A stretch of 64,000 nt of DNA, from positions 3,100,001-3,164,000 of the forward strand of contig NZ_CP080332.1 of the NCBI RefSeq assembly GCF_019456655.1, written 5' to 3'. Made by a program: the position numbers and the translations under genes. Source of the stretch: Mycolicibacterium diernhoferi. Its GTDB lineage: Bacteria; Actinomycetota; Actinomycetes; Mycobacteriales; Mycobacteriaceae. Shown in pieces: positions 25,940-35,989 of this stretch (its first letter is position 1; each line of letters starts with the position of its first letter). The notes under the pieces are model-generated. The model saw only the letters and a list, made by a program, of their open reading frames with translations. It was not told the DNA's origin and ran no database searches.

Positions 25940-27391
25940 GTGACCCGAGTGATCCGTTTCAACGCCTTCGACATGAACTGCGTCGCCCACCAGTCGCCCG
26001 GACTGTGGAAGCACCCCGAGGACCAGTCGTGGCGATACAAGGACATCCGCTACTGGACCGAGCTGGCCCAGCTGCTGGAACGTGGCCGCTTCGACGGGTT
26101 GTTCATCGCCGATGTGCTGGGCACCTACGACGTGTACGGCGCCAGCGACGAGGCGGCCATCCGGCAGGGTGCACAGATCCCGGTGAACGACCCGATGCTG
26201 CTGGTGTCGGCGATGGCGCTGGTCACCGAGCACCTCGGGTTCGGGATCACCACCGGCACGGGCTTCGAGCATCCGTACCCGTTCGCCCGCCGGATGTCCA
26301 CGCTGGACCATCTGACCAACGGCCGCATCGGTTGGAACGTCGTCACCGGCTACCTCCCGGCGGCCGCCCGCAACATGGGCCAGACCGATCAACCCGCGCA
26401 TGATGCCCGCTACGACCACGCCGACGAGTACCTGGAGGTGTTGTACAAGCTCTGGGAGGGATCCTGGGAGGACGACGCCGTCGTCCGCGACCGCGAGAAG
26501 GGGATCTTCACCGACCCGGACAAGGTGCACCACATCGGCCATTCCGGCGCACACTTCTCCGTGCCCGGGGTCCATCTGTCCGAACCCTCGGTGCAGCGCA
26601 CCCCGGTCATCTACCAGGCGGGCGCGTCCCCGCGCGGAGTCCGTTTCGCCGCCGAGAACGCCGAGGCGATCTTCACCGGCGCGCCCACCAAAGAGATTCT
26701 GCGCGAGACGGTTTCGACCATCCGCCGCGAGCTCGAGCTGGCCGGCCGGGACCCATACTCGGCGAAGATCTTCAACATGACCACGATCATCACCGGCGCG
26801 ACCGACGAAGAGGCGCACAACAAGCATCTGGAGTATCTGGCCTACGGCGATCCGGAGGGCGCGCTGGTCTTCATGTCCGGCTGGATGGGCATCGATCTGG
26901 CCCAGTACGGCCTGGACGAGCCGATCGGCAACGTGGACTCCAACGCCATCCTGTCCGCGGTCAGGGCCTTCCAGTCCGCCGACCCGAAGGGCGGGGAGTG
27001 GACGGTGGGCGATATCGCCGAGTGGGGTGAGATCGGCGGCATGGGGCCGCGGATCGTGGGCTCGGCCGAGCGGGTCGCCGACACCCTGCAGGAATGGGTC
27101 GAGGAGACCGACGTGGACGGGTTCAACCTCGCGTACGCCATCACACCGGGATCGTTCGCCGACTTCGTCGAGTACGTGGTGCCGGTGCTCACCGAGCGTG
27201 GGGCCTACCAGACCGAGTACACCCCCGGCTCGCTGCGCAACAAGCTGACCGGGGTGGGCGACCGGCTGCCCGCCGAGCACCGCGGTGCGAGCTACCGGGT
27301 GGGCGGGCCCAACTCGACGGTGATCGATCGTCCGTCGACCCAGCCGTCCTCGTCGGCATCGCAGGCGGCGCAGCCAGCGCGGGGCCGCTGA
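25940..27391 (+). CDS. Flavin-dependent monooxygenase of the NtaA/SnaA/DmoA type
   Basis: This 483-residue member of the luciferase-like (LLM) superfamily has residues typical of the FMNH2-dependent two-component group. These include the N-terminal RFNAFDMNCVAHQSPGLW, the ALVTEHLGFGIT strand near residue 95 and the GRIGWNVVTGY motif near 132. The ASPRGVRFAAENAEAIF segment near 231 is also present. Such enzymes oxidise nitrilotriacetate-, sulfide- or alkyl-type substrates with reduced flavin from a partner reductase. No reductase gene is adjacent. The C-terminal 40 residues are Ser/Gln/Ala-rich and probably disordered. Confidence 0.88.
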   Translation: MTRVIRFNAFDMNCVAHQSPGLWKHPEDQSWRYKDIRYWTELAQLLERGRFDGLFIADVLGTYDVYGASDEAAIRQGAQIPVNDPMLLVSAMALVTEHLGFGITTGTGFEHPYPFARRMSTLDHLTNGRIGWNVVTGYLPAAARNMGQTDQPAHDARYDHADEYLEVLYKLWEGSWEDDAVVRDREKGIFTDPDKVHHIGHSGAHFSVPGVHLSEPSVQRTPVIYQAGASPRGVRFAAENAEAIFTGAPTKEILRETVSTIRRELELAGRDPYSAKIFNMTTIITGATDEEAHNKHLEYLAYGDPEGALVFMSGWMGIDLAQYGLDEPIGNVDSNAILSAVRAFQSADPKGGEWTVGDIAEWGEIGGMGPRIVGSAERVADTLQEWVEETDVDGFNLAYAITPGSFADFVEYVVPVLTERGAYQTEYTPGSLRNKLTGVGDRLPAEHRGASYRVGGPNSTVIDRPSTQPSSSASQAAQPARGR

Positions 27392-27477
27392 CGGGGTGGC
27401 CTTCGCTCCGTACGTCGCACGGATCGGTAGGCCGCCGGCCCCGATGACCGGCGATTAGACTGCGGCACTGGCGGATT

Positions 27478-27496
27478 CCCGTGTCATTGGCACGGG
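27478..27496. terminator. Hairpin between convergent genes
   Basis: CCCGTGTC-ATT-GGCACGGG forms an 8-pair stem including one G-T pair. A second short hairpin, GGACC-GAC-GGTCC, follows a few bases later. Both lie between the convergent monooxygenase and tautomerase genes, which is consistent with bidirectional termination. No strong T-run is present. Confidence 0.45.
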
Positions 27497-27570
27497 TACC
27501 GGACCGACGGTCCCGGCACGCGGCCAAGGCCAGTGGACTGTAGCGGGTTATCCAGTCCGGCGATACCGCG

Positions 27571-27996
27571 TCAGTAGGGTGAGACGGCGTTCGACCTGAC
27601 CCACTCGCGTTCTGCGTCGGTGTTGGCCGGCGGTGGGATCAGGCCATTGATCATCCACATCTCCTCGCTGGTCTCGTCGACATGGAACTCCCAGTGCAGC
27701 CCGCGATGCGGATCCAGGTAGGGCGCCATGATCGACTTGATCCAATGGCTGATGCGATGTCGGCCGGCTGAATCGGTGCTGTGCCGGGCGATGTGGTCGA
27801 TGACGATCCGCACGCCGACCGCGGTGGGCTCGCCGCCGACGTAGAAGTTCGACGGCTCGGTCTCGGTGAAGATGACCACGACGTAGAAGCGCGGTAGCCC
27901 GGCCTTCTCGTAGTGGTCGGTGATCCGTGATGCGAGGTCGCGCTTCGCGTCGTCGGTGAAGATTCCAGGCGTGTGGTGAATGGTCCAGAGCGGCAT
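27571..27996 (-). CDS. Tautomerase-superfamily protein (cis-CaaD-like)
   Basis: This 141-residue protein begins Met-Pro, so the catalytic Pro1 of the tautomerase fold is present after Met removal. MPLWTIHHTPGIFTD and the HYEKAGLPRFYVVVIFTE segment match the long tautomerase subgroup related to cis-3-chloroacrylic acid dehalogenase and oxalocrotonate tautomerase-like proteins. In that group one chain carries two beta-alpha-beta units. Its start lies 42 bases from the stop of the SDR gene, so they are probably co-transcribed. The actual reaction is unknown. Confidence 0.8.
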   Translation of the reverse strand: MPLWTIHHTPGIFTDDAKRDLASRITDHYEKAGLPRFYVVVIFTETEPSNFYVGGEPTAVGVRIVIDHIARHSTDSAGRHRISHWIKSIMAPYLDPHRGLHWEFHVDETSEEMWMINGLIPPPANTDAEREWVRSNAVSPY

Positions 27997-28011
27997 GCGG
28001 TGTGTCTCCTC

Positions 28012-28048
28012 GGGCGGGCGGGTCAGTGGGCGGGCGGGTCAGTGGGCG
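28012..28048. repeat. 16-bp tandem duplication at the SDR stop codon
   Basis: Bases 28012-28032 repeat exactly at 28028-28048, a period of 16 with about 2.3 copies (GGTCAGTGGGCGGGCG unit). The repeat spans the SDR stop codon at 28039-28041 and the gap before the tautomerase gene. It looks like slippage in a G-rich stretch. Confidence 0.8.
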
Positions 28049-28740
28049 AACGCGAAGACGAGGTCTTCGACCGGGCCGGACAGTTTGGCCTTCACGGCGG
28101 TGGTGACCTCGTCGACCAGCACCTCGTGTGCGCCCGCTTCCAGGGCGTCCAGGATGGTGTCGGCGACGGTGGCCGGTGCGGATTTGGGCAGTCCGATCGC
28201 GGAGACCATCTCGGTGTCGATGAACCCGACATGCACGCCGAGCACCTGGGTGCCCCGGGCGCTCAACTCCACCCGCAGCGAGTTGGTCAACGACCAGATG
28301 GCCGCCTTGGACGCGCCGTAGGCCCCGCTGCCGGCCAGCCAGGACAACACCGAGTGGATGTTCACCAGCGCCCCGCCGCCCCGGGTGGCCAGTACCGGCG
28401 CGAGCGCCCTGGTGACCCGCAGCGGACCAAGCGTGTTGGTCTCGAAGGTGCTGCTGATGTCGGCGAAGTCGCCGGTTAGCAGGGTGCCGGGCAGCAGGGT
28501 GCCGGCATTGTTGACGACGATGTCGACGTCGGTGGCCTGCGCGGCCAGTGCGGCGACGGACCTTTCGTCGCGCACCTCGAGCGGGAGGCTGACGACACCG
28601 GTGCGGGTGTCCGAGTACGGCTCACGGGCGGTCGAGTACACCTTCGCCGCTCCGCGGGCGAGTACCTCGTCCACGAGTGCCGAACCGAGACCGCGCCGCC
28701 CTCCGGTGACCAAGACCGTTGCCCCGTGCACTGCGACCAT
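28039..28740 (-). CDS. SDR-family oxidoreductase
   Basis: This 233-residue short-chain dehydrogenase has the cofactor motif TGGRRGLG near residue 12, NNAG near 76, the catalytic region SVLSWLAGSGAYGASKAA (Tyr/Lys near 140-144) and HVGFIDTEM near 170. It is shorter than classical SDRs and belongs to the same subgroup as the SDR at 49302 (shared GAAKVY, HVGF and T[ED]M positions). It is divergent from an HxlR regulator and precedes the tautomerase gene. The HxlR protein is the likely controller of the SDR-tautomerase pair. Confidence 0.88.
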   Translation of the reverse strand: MVAVHGATVLVTGGRRGLGSALVDEVLARGAAKVYSTAREPYSDTRTGVVSLPLEVRDERSVAALAAQATDVDIVVNNAGTLLPGTLLTGDFADISSTFETNTLGPLRVTRALAPVLATRGGGALVNIHSVLSWLAGSGAYGASKAAIWSLTNSLRVELSARGTQVLGVHVGFIDTEMVSAIGLPKSAPATVADTILDALEAGAHEVLVDEVTTAVKAKLSGPVEDLVFAFAH

Positions 28741-28761
28741 GACTGCCTCCTCTGATCTGAA

Positions 28762-28775
28762 TAACGATTACGTTA
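28762..28775. promoter_or_regulatory. Palindromic operator candidate (HxlR/SDR intergenic)
   Basis: TAACG-ATTA-CGTTA is a perfect 5-base-arm inverted repeat located 22 bases upstream of the SDR start codon. It sits in the short divergent region with the HxlR gene. HxlR proteins usually bind such AT-rich palindromes and control neighbouring oxidoreductase genes. Confidence 0.5.
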
Positions 28776-28801
28776 CTTAGATCGAAGCACGTCCCGCTGA
28801 C

Positions 28802-28819
28802 TAACGCAAGCATTAGTTA
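28802..28819. promoter_or_regulatory. Second palindromic operator candidate near HxlR start
   Basis: TAACGCAAGCATTAGTTA has TAAC/GTTA arms with a partly symmetrical core. It lies 10 bases upstream of the HxlR start codon, so binding could give autoregulation. It shares its TAAC-GTTA arms with the site at 28762. Confidence 0.4.
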
Positions 28820-28829
28820 CAATGGGGTG

Positions 28830-29303
28830 ATGGCGATGACACTCGAGCGGCGACTGCGGGACCGTGGGACCTGGACCATCGGAGATGCCTGTTCGGCGGC
28901 CAAGGTGCTGAACCTGCTCAGCACCAAGACGACATTTCTCACCGTTAGGGAATGTTTCTACGGCACAACCCGATTCGAGGACTTCGTGGAGCGCGTCGGC
29001 TCGTCGGCACCGGCGGTGTCGCGCGCGCTCAAGCAATTGGAGAGCGCCGGCGTGGTACGGCGGGTGCCGTATCAGGAGCCCGGAAGCCGGGCGCGCGACG
29101 AGTACCACCTCACCCCGGCGGGGGAGGACCTGCTGCCACTCTTCCTGGCGCTGATGCAGTGGGGCGATGAGTATCTGCAGGACGGGAATCCGCCGCTGTC
29201 GTTCGTCGATCCCGAGGGCCGGCAGGTCCGGGTGCGGGTCACCGCCGACACCGAATCGCCTGCCATCCGCTCCGACGACCTCCAGATCCGCTACAACGGC
29301 TGA
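28830..29303 (+). CDS. HxlR-family transcriptional regulator
   Basis: This 157-residue winged-helix regulator carries the ATG starts 28830 and 28836 (a GTG at 28827 is also possible). The HxlR pattern is visible: WTIGDACSAAKVLNLLS, TRFEDFVERVGSSAPAVSRA as the recognition region, and the wing YQEPGSRARDEYHLTPAGEDL. It lacks the N-terminal cysteine used by redox-sensing HxlR members. It diverges from the SDR-tautomerase genes, its probable target. Confidence 0.88.
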   Translation: MAMTLERRLRDRGTWTIGDACSAAKVLNLLSTKTTFLTVRECFYGTTRFEDFVERVGSSAPAVSRALKQLESAGVVRRVPYQEPGSRARDEYHLTPAGEDLLPLFLALMQWGDEYLQDGNPPLSFVDPEGRQVRVRVTADTESPAIRSDDLQIRYNG

Positions 29304-29331
29304 TCCCCGGGCTCGCGGTTAAGCTGCGTCA

Positions 29332-30906
29332 ATGGCGCAGGCAGGGGAGTCCAACGGTGCTGCGCTGAGTCCGTTCTCGGTCTTCTCGGTGCTGTACACC
29401 ATCGCGATCGCCGTGGAAGTGGGCGAGCAGTGGCTCGATCCCTGGTTTGCCGGCGGGTTCATCCTGGCCGCCGGGGGCGCGATCATCACCGGCATGACCC
29501 GGGGCAAGTTCCTGGCGTTGCTGATCGCGGCGACAACCTACTTCGGGGCGTTCCGCTTTCCCGATGTGGCCAACCACGTCAACCTGATGCTGTGCCTGAA
29601 CGTCGCGATGATCGCGGTGCTCGGGTACTCGGTGATCCGGCGCCGCACCGACCCCGAAGCCGACTACACCGTCCTGCTGCCGGTGCTCCGGCTGAGTTTG
29701 ATCCTGGTCTACGTCATCGCCGGGTTCGACAAACTCAACTCGGACTTCTTCGACCCCGAGGCATCCTGTGCGACAGGCATGCTCGCGTCGATCGTCACCG
29801 CCATGCAGACCCGGATCCTGGGGGTGCCGGTGGTGCTGCCCATCGCCGTGGCCGCGGTGCTCGGCGGTTCCCGGCTGCTGCGGCGGGGCCGGTTCGGGAC
29901 GCCGGGGAACCGGGTGTTCACGGTGGCGGTGGCCGGGGTCGGGGCCGCCGGACTGGCCGCCGTGGTGCTGATCCTGCTCGCCGGATCCCCGACCGAGGCC
30001 GGGCTGCCACCGGTGATCGGGATGATCGCCGCGTTGTCGGTGATCAGTTGGGAGTTGGGGGGCGGTCTGCTGCTGAGCGTGCCCCGGTTGCAGGCCGGCA
30101 TCCTGGCCTTCTCGCTGACCATGCACGCGGCGCTGGCGCTGATCGGGTTCGTGGATTTCGGGGCACTGGCCTTGGCCCTGCTGTTCACCTTCGTGCCGGC
30201 CGATCACCTGCCGCGACTGTCCGCGCCGTCGCGGGTGCTCGGTTACGCCGGGATCTGCCTGTCGGTGACGGTGCTCAGCGGTTGGAGCGCGCATGTCCGC
30301 CCGGTGCCGGACCTCGCCCTGCTCACCGGCCTGCTGTTCGACATCGCGGTCCTCATCGCGGTGTGGCCGCAACTGGCCGCGGTGTTCTCCACGGACCGCG
30401 ACCCACCCTGGCGAGGCGTGCACATCCTGGACAACCGGACTCCGGCGTGGCTCTACGCCGTCCCGGTCCTGCTGCTGTTCATCGGTATGACGCCGTATCT
30501 GGGCCTGCGCACCGCGGGCAACTTCTCCATGTTCAGCAATCTGCGCACCGAAGGGGAGAGGTCCAATCACCTTCTGCTGGGCAGCAATCCGATCAAGATG
30601 TGGGGATACCAGGAAGATGTGGTCTGGATCCTCGACATCGACGACCGGTTCGGCGCGACCATCTACCACTACGACGGGTCACCGCGCGGATATGCGTTGC
30701 CGGTCGTGGAGTTCCGCAAGTGGGTCCACCACTGGGGCCGGGCCGGCCACCGCGTGCCGATGACCTACGCCTACGACGGATACCGCCACACCACCGAGGA
30801 CATCGTCACCGATCCGGTCTGGCGGACCGACACCCGCAGCCCCGAGATGGCGCTGCTGGACTTCCGCTACATCCAGCCCGGGCAGCCCAACTACTGCCGG
30901 TGGTGA
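29332..30906 (+). CDS. Multi-pass membrane protein, HTTM-like
   Basis: This 524-residue protein has ten or more hydrophobic helices over residues 15-400, then a soluble C-terminal domain of about 125 residues. The segments VIAGFDKLNSDFFDPEASC near residue 128 and GNFSMFSNLRTEGERSNHLLL near 400 recall HTTM/vitamin-K-dependent carboxylase-like membrane proteins. Those family members are little studied. Its start is 28 bases after the HxlR stop. The catalytic function, if any, is unknown. Confidence 0.6.
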   Translation: MAQAGESNGAALSPFSVFSVLYTIAIAVEVGEQWLDPWFAGGFILAAGGAIITGMTRGKFLALLIAATTYFGAFRFPDVANHVNLMLCLNVAMIAVLGYSVIRRRTDPEADYTVLLPVLRLSLILVYVIAGFDKLNSDFFDPEASCATGMLASIVTAMQTRILGVPVVLPIAVAAVLGGSRLLRRGRFGTPGNRVFTVAVAGVGAAGLAAVVLILLAGSPTEAGLPPVIGMIAALSVISWELGGGLLLSVPRLQAGILAFSLTMHAALALIGFVDFGALALALLFTFVPADHLPRLSAPSRVLGYAGICLSVTVLSGWSAHVRPVPDLALLTGLLFDIAVLIAVWPQLAAVFSTDRDPPWRGVHILDNRTPAWLYAVPVLLLFIGMTPYLGLRTAGNFSMFSNLRTEGERSNHLLLGSNPIKMWGYQEDVVWILDIDDRFGATIYHYDGSPRGYALPVVEFRKWVHHWGRAGHRVPMTYAYDGYRHTTEDIVTDPVWRTDTRSPEMALLDFRYIQPGQPNYCRW

Positions 30907-30907
30907 G

Positions 30908-31783
30908 CTAGTTGCGCACCACCACGACCGGCGCCTGCGAGAGTTGCGCGACGGTCGAGGCGACCGAGCCGAGCAGCAGACCCGCGAATCCGCCACGGCC
31001 CCGACTGCCGACGACGACCAGCTGGGCTCGCTGGGATTCCTCGACCAGCCAGTGCGCGGGCTGATCCCGGACCAGTCGGCGGTGGACCTGCACGGTGGGG
31101 AATTCCTCCTGCCAGCCGGCCAGCCGCTCGGCGAGTGCCACCTGGGCTTCCTCTTCGTAGACATGCCAGTCCAGACCGAACATCGGCAGCGCTCCGACAT
31201 CGCTCCAGGCGTGCACCGCGACCAGATCGACACCGCGCAGTGCGGCTTCTTCGAAGGCGAACCGGGTGGCCGACTCAGCCGACGGCGAACCGTCGACGCC
31301 CAGGATGATCGGCGCGGACGAATCGGCGACGTCGTTCTGGTGGATCACCACCACCGGGCTGTGCGCATGGTGGAGCAGGCCCGCGGCGACCGATCCCAGC
31401 GGGAGCCGTTTGTGACCGCCGGTTCCCCGGTTGCCGACGACCAGCATCGTCGCCGACCGCGACGCCTCGGCCAGCGTGCCCACCACCGGAGAGGGCCGCG
31501 ATTCGGTGCGAACCGCGACCGTTTCGTTCTCCCCGAGCGCGGCGCGGAACACCTTTTCGGCTTCCTCCAGCACCTTGTTCGATGAATCTTCTTGCTGCTC
31601 AGCAATAATCGGCTCCGTCGGCAAGGCCGACCAGGTCGCGATCACCGGTGCGGTGACGTGCAGCAGAGTCACGGTCGTCTTGCGGCGCAGACCTTCGGAG
31701 GCCGCCCACGCGACTGCGGCGTCCGAAGCCGGCGAACCGTCGACGGCGACGACGATACCGAGCTGCTCGGCTGGGGATGACAT
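30908..31783 (-). CDS. Universal stress protein, two UspA domains
   Basis: Start 31783 (MSSPAEQLG) gives 291 residues made of two UspA domains, about 7-150 and 160-290. Both have the ATP-binding pattern Gly-x2-Gly-x9-Gly-Ser, seen as VVGNRGTGGHKRLPLGSVA and VVGSRGRGGFAGLLLGSVA. Two-domain Usps are typical members of the DosR dormancy regulon. A DosR-box-like site lies 59 bases upstream of the start, and the DevS-like kinase gene is 142 bases further upstream on the same strand. A role in hypoxic or stress adaptation is inferred. Confidence 0.9.
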   Translation of the reverse strand: MSSPAEQLGIVVAVDGSPASDAAVAWAASEGLRRKTTVTLLHVTAPVIATWSALPTEPIIAEQQEDSSNKVLEEAEKVFRAALGENETVAVRTESRPSPVVGTLAEASRSATMLVVGNRGTGGHKRLPLGSVAAGLLHHAHSPVVVIHQNDVADSSAPIILGVDGSPSAESATRFAFEEAALRGVDLVAVHAWSDVGALPMFGLDWHVYEEEAQVALAERLAGWQEEFPTVQVHRRLVRDQPAHWLVEESQRAQLVVVGSRGRGGFAGLLLGSVASTVAQLSQAPVVVVRN

Positions 31784-31841
31784 GTCCTGCTCCTCTGTGA
31801 CGTTTGCCGTTGACGGTAGTCGAACGCGGATGACCCCGGCA

Positions 31842-31855
31842 GGGTCCAAAGTCCT
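31842..31855 (-). promoter_or_regulatory. DosR-box-like motif upstream of the Usp gene
   Basis: On the minus strand the sequence AGGACTTTGGACCC matches 11 of 14 positions of the core GGGACTTTAGTCCC of the mycobacterial DosR (DevR) binding site. It is located 59 bases before the Usp start codon. This is a reading by eye and not a scored search. Confidence 0.5.
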
Positions 31856-31925
31856 TCGTTCCCGACTGTAACCGAGCCGATCCGCAGGTCCCGCATTGTT
31901 AGCGGGATCGCCTGCACACCAACGA

Positions 31926-33698
<1,773 letters not shown>

Positions 33699-33747
33699 TC
33701 ATACGGCAGGATGGGCAGCGGGTGGGACCCCGCGAAAGGACGTCGAT

Positions 33748-34632
33748 ATGACCGAGACCGCACAACCCGTCGTGGTCGGGGTGGACGGCTCCACCAGTGC
33801 CGTGGCAGCGGCCACCTGGGCCGCCGGGATCGCCGCTCGGCTGGGAGCGCCCCTGCACATCGTGTACGCGATGCCCTACCTCGGTCACAACTTCAGCGAT
33901 GCTGCGGCGGCTGTGCGTGCGGCGGCGATCGCGGGGCAGCACGAGGCGGCCGAGTCCATTCTCGGCGCGGCGGCTGACGCGGTGCGGCGCGCCGAGCCCG
34001 GCCTGAAGGTCACCACCAGCGCTCCGTCCGAGCCCGCCGACGATGCGTTGCACGCCCTGAGCGCGCGGTCGCGGCTGATCGTGCTGGGTTCGCAGGAGGT
34101 GTCGGCGGCAGCGGCATTGCTGGTCGGTTCGCTGACGCTCAAGACGATCGGGGGCGCGGCCTGCCCGGTGGTGGCCTGGCGCGGCGAAACCACGGCGCCG
34201 ACAACGCAACCTGTCCTGGTCGGTGTCGACGACAAGAGCAGCGACGCCGCGGTCGGCCTGGCCTTCGAAATCGCCGCCGCGCTGAAGGTGCCGCTGCGGG
34301 CGGTGCGGTCCTGGTCGACTCGCCGGCCGCCCGGCGACGTCACGATCCCGTTCCTGGTCGACTGGGACGCTTTGAAGGCCATGGAGTGGACCGCGCTGAC
34401 CACCGCGGTCGAACCGTGGGCGCAGCGCTACCCGGACGTCGAGGTCAGCCTGTTCGTCGAACCCGCCAAGCCCAGTCAGGCCCTGCTCAAGCATCTCGAC
34501 GACGCCCAGCTCGTCGTCGTCGGCACCCGCGGGCACGGCGTGCTGACCAGCACCCTGATCGGGTCGACAAGCCTGAACCTGCTGCACCACTCGCCGGTCC
34601 CGGTCGCGGTGTGCCGCCCGGCGGCGGACTAA
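33748..34632 (+). CDS. Universal stress protein, two UspA domains
   Basis: Start 33748 follows a weak AAAGGA site and gives 294 residues with two UspA domains. The first has a degenerate nucleotide loop (IVLGSQEVSAAAALLVGSLT). The second is intact (VVGTRGHGVLTSTLIGSTS), so only the second half may bind ATP. It diverges from the DevS-like kinase with 79 bases between start codons, and its 3' end overlaps the convergent MFS gene by four bases. A stress or dormancy role is inferred from family and neighbours. Confidence 0.88.
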   Translation: MTETAQPVVVGVDGSTSAVAAATWAAGIAARLGAPLHIVYAMPYLGHNFSDAAAAVRAAAIAGQHEAAESILGAAADAVRRAEPGLKVTTSAPSEPADDALHALSARSRLIVLGSQEVSAAAALLVGSLTLKTIGGAACPVVAWRGETTAPTTQPVLVGVDDKSSDAAVGLAFEIAAALKVPLRAVRSWSTRRPPGDVTIPFLVDWDALKAMEWTALTTAVEPWAQRYPDVEVSLFVEPAKPSQALLKHLDDAQLVVVGTRGHGVLTSTLIGSTSLNLLHHSPVPVAVCRPAAD

Positions 34633-35876
34633 CTCGCCCCGGGCGACTGCGCCACCGGCTCGGCGGTCTGCGTCACGGCGGTCTGTCGCCCCAGCGCCAG
34701 GAACAACGCCCCGCCGACGAACGCCGCGACACCGGCGAACACCAGGAAGCCGTTGAAGCTGTCGCTGAACTGCAGGGTGCGGCTCAGGATGAACGCGCCG
34801 AGCGCGGATGAGACGCCGATGGCCGCGGACAGGATGCTCAACACGGTGCTGTAGAGGGTCAGGTCGAAACGCCGCGCCACCAGGTAGGCGATGACGTCAC
34901 CTTCGGCTCCCCACGCGGCGCCCAGGCAACATACCGCCACCACCAGTACCGCGAAGCCGTCCCACGGGGATGCGACGAGCAGACAGCCCACCCCGGGCAG
35001 CGCCATCGCCACGGCGGCCACCCGTTGGGCGGGGAAGCGGTCCAGGGCGACCCCGCAGACGAACCGTCCGACGATCACGGCGGTGGCGAAGACGGAGATC
35101 AGCGCGGCGATCAGGCTGCCGTTCGTCCCGGGCCCGCTCAGCGAGTCACCGAGGACGACACCGAGCTGGCTGGTGGTGACGGTGTGGTACAGGTTGCACA
35201 GCAGCACGCCGATCAGCAGGATCCAGAACACCCGGGTGCGCCCGATCAGCCGGTAATCGTGGCCGGTCTTGCCTTCCCCTCGGGTCCGTCGCACCGACGG
35301 GTCCTCGGCGGGGAGCAGGACCAGCGCCAGCGCGCCGATCACAGCGATGGTCGCGGCGATGGCCAGGCAGCCGGTGCGCCAGCCGTGCGCGTTGTTGATC
35401 ACCTCCAGCGCGGGTGCGCCGACCGCGCCCAGCAGCGGCGGTCCCGAGATAGCGATGGCCAGGGCGAGTCCGCGAGCCTTGTCGAAACAGGTGGCCACGA
35501 TCCGGCTGTAGATGGCCGGGGTGGTGGCGACACCGAGCCCGATCAACACGACGTTGATCGCGAAGTACTGCCAGATCGGCCCGGACATCAGTGCGTAACC
35601 GGCCCAGCACAGCGGGAGGCCGACCACGCCGACCACCGCGATGCGGCGCACCCCGAACAGATCGGTGAGCCGGCCGTAGACCGGCAGGAAGACGAAGGTC
35701 AGCAGGGTGATCGTTCCGGTCAGCACGAAATCCGCACGGTCCCAGCCGAATTCTGCGAGGAACCGGGGCCCCATCGCGGCGTTGGTGTATGCGCTCAGAC
35801 TGAGCCCGGCGCTCAGGCCCGCCGTGGCCGCCGCCAACGGCCGCCAGTTCGTCCGGAGCTCACCGAAGTAGGACAT
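34629..35876 (-). CDS. MFS transporter
   Basis: This 415-residue major facilitator protein has twelve hydrophobic segments. The inter-helix motif VYGRLTDLFGVRR near residue 66 (G-R-x-D-x-x-G-x-R type) and a late GRFVCGVALDRFPAQR copy near 282 are the usual MFS loop motifs. The layout resembles OFA/monocarboxylate-type carriers, but the substrate is not clear. It overlaps the Usp gene tail by four bases and diverges from the oxidoreductase at 35990. Confidence 0.85.
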   Translation of the reverse strand: MSYFGELRTNWRPLAAATAGLSAGLSLSAYTNAAMGPRFLAEFGWDRADFVLTGTITLLTFVFLPVYGRLTDLFGVRRIAVVGVVGLPLCWAGYALMSGPIWQYFAINVVLIGLGVATTPAIYSRIVATCFDKARGLALAIAISGPPLLGAVGAPALEVINNAHGWRTGCLAIAATIAVIGALALVLLPAEDPSVRRTRGEGKTGHDYRLIGRTRVFWILLIGVLLCNLYHTVTTSQLGVVLGDSLSGPGTNGSLIAALISVFATAVIVGRFVCGVALDRFPAQRVAAVAMALPGVGCLLVASPWDGFAVLVVAVCCLGAAWGAEGDVIAYLVARRFDLTLYSTVLSILSAAIGVSSALGAFILSRTLQFSDSFNGFLVFAGVAAFVGGALFLALGRQTAVTQTAEPVAQSPGAS

Positions 35877-35989
35877 GGCGGCCTTTCGCGGTACGGACAG
35901 GAGTTACAAATCTACCGTGCAGTGTTGCCCTCCCAGACGCGCCGTCATGGGTACCGTAAGTGCTTCGGCAGACGGGCGAGGGAGCGAGC

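Noticed and set aside
28012..28048. 16-bp tandem repeat as a CRISPR or regulatory array
   Set aside because: Only about two contiguous copies without spacers; most likely slippage.
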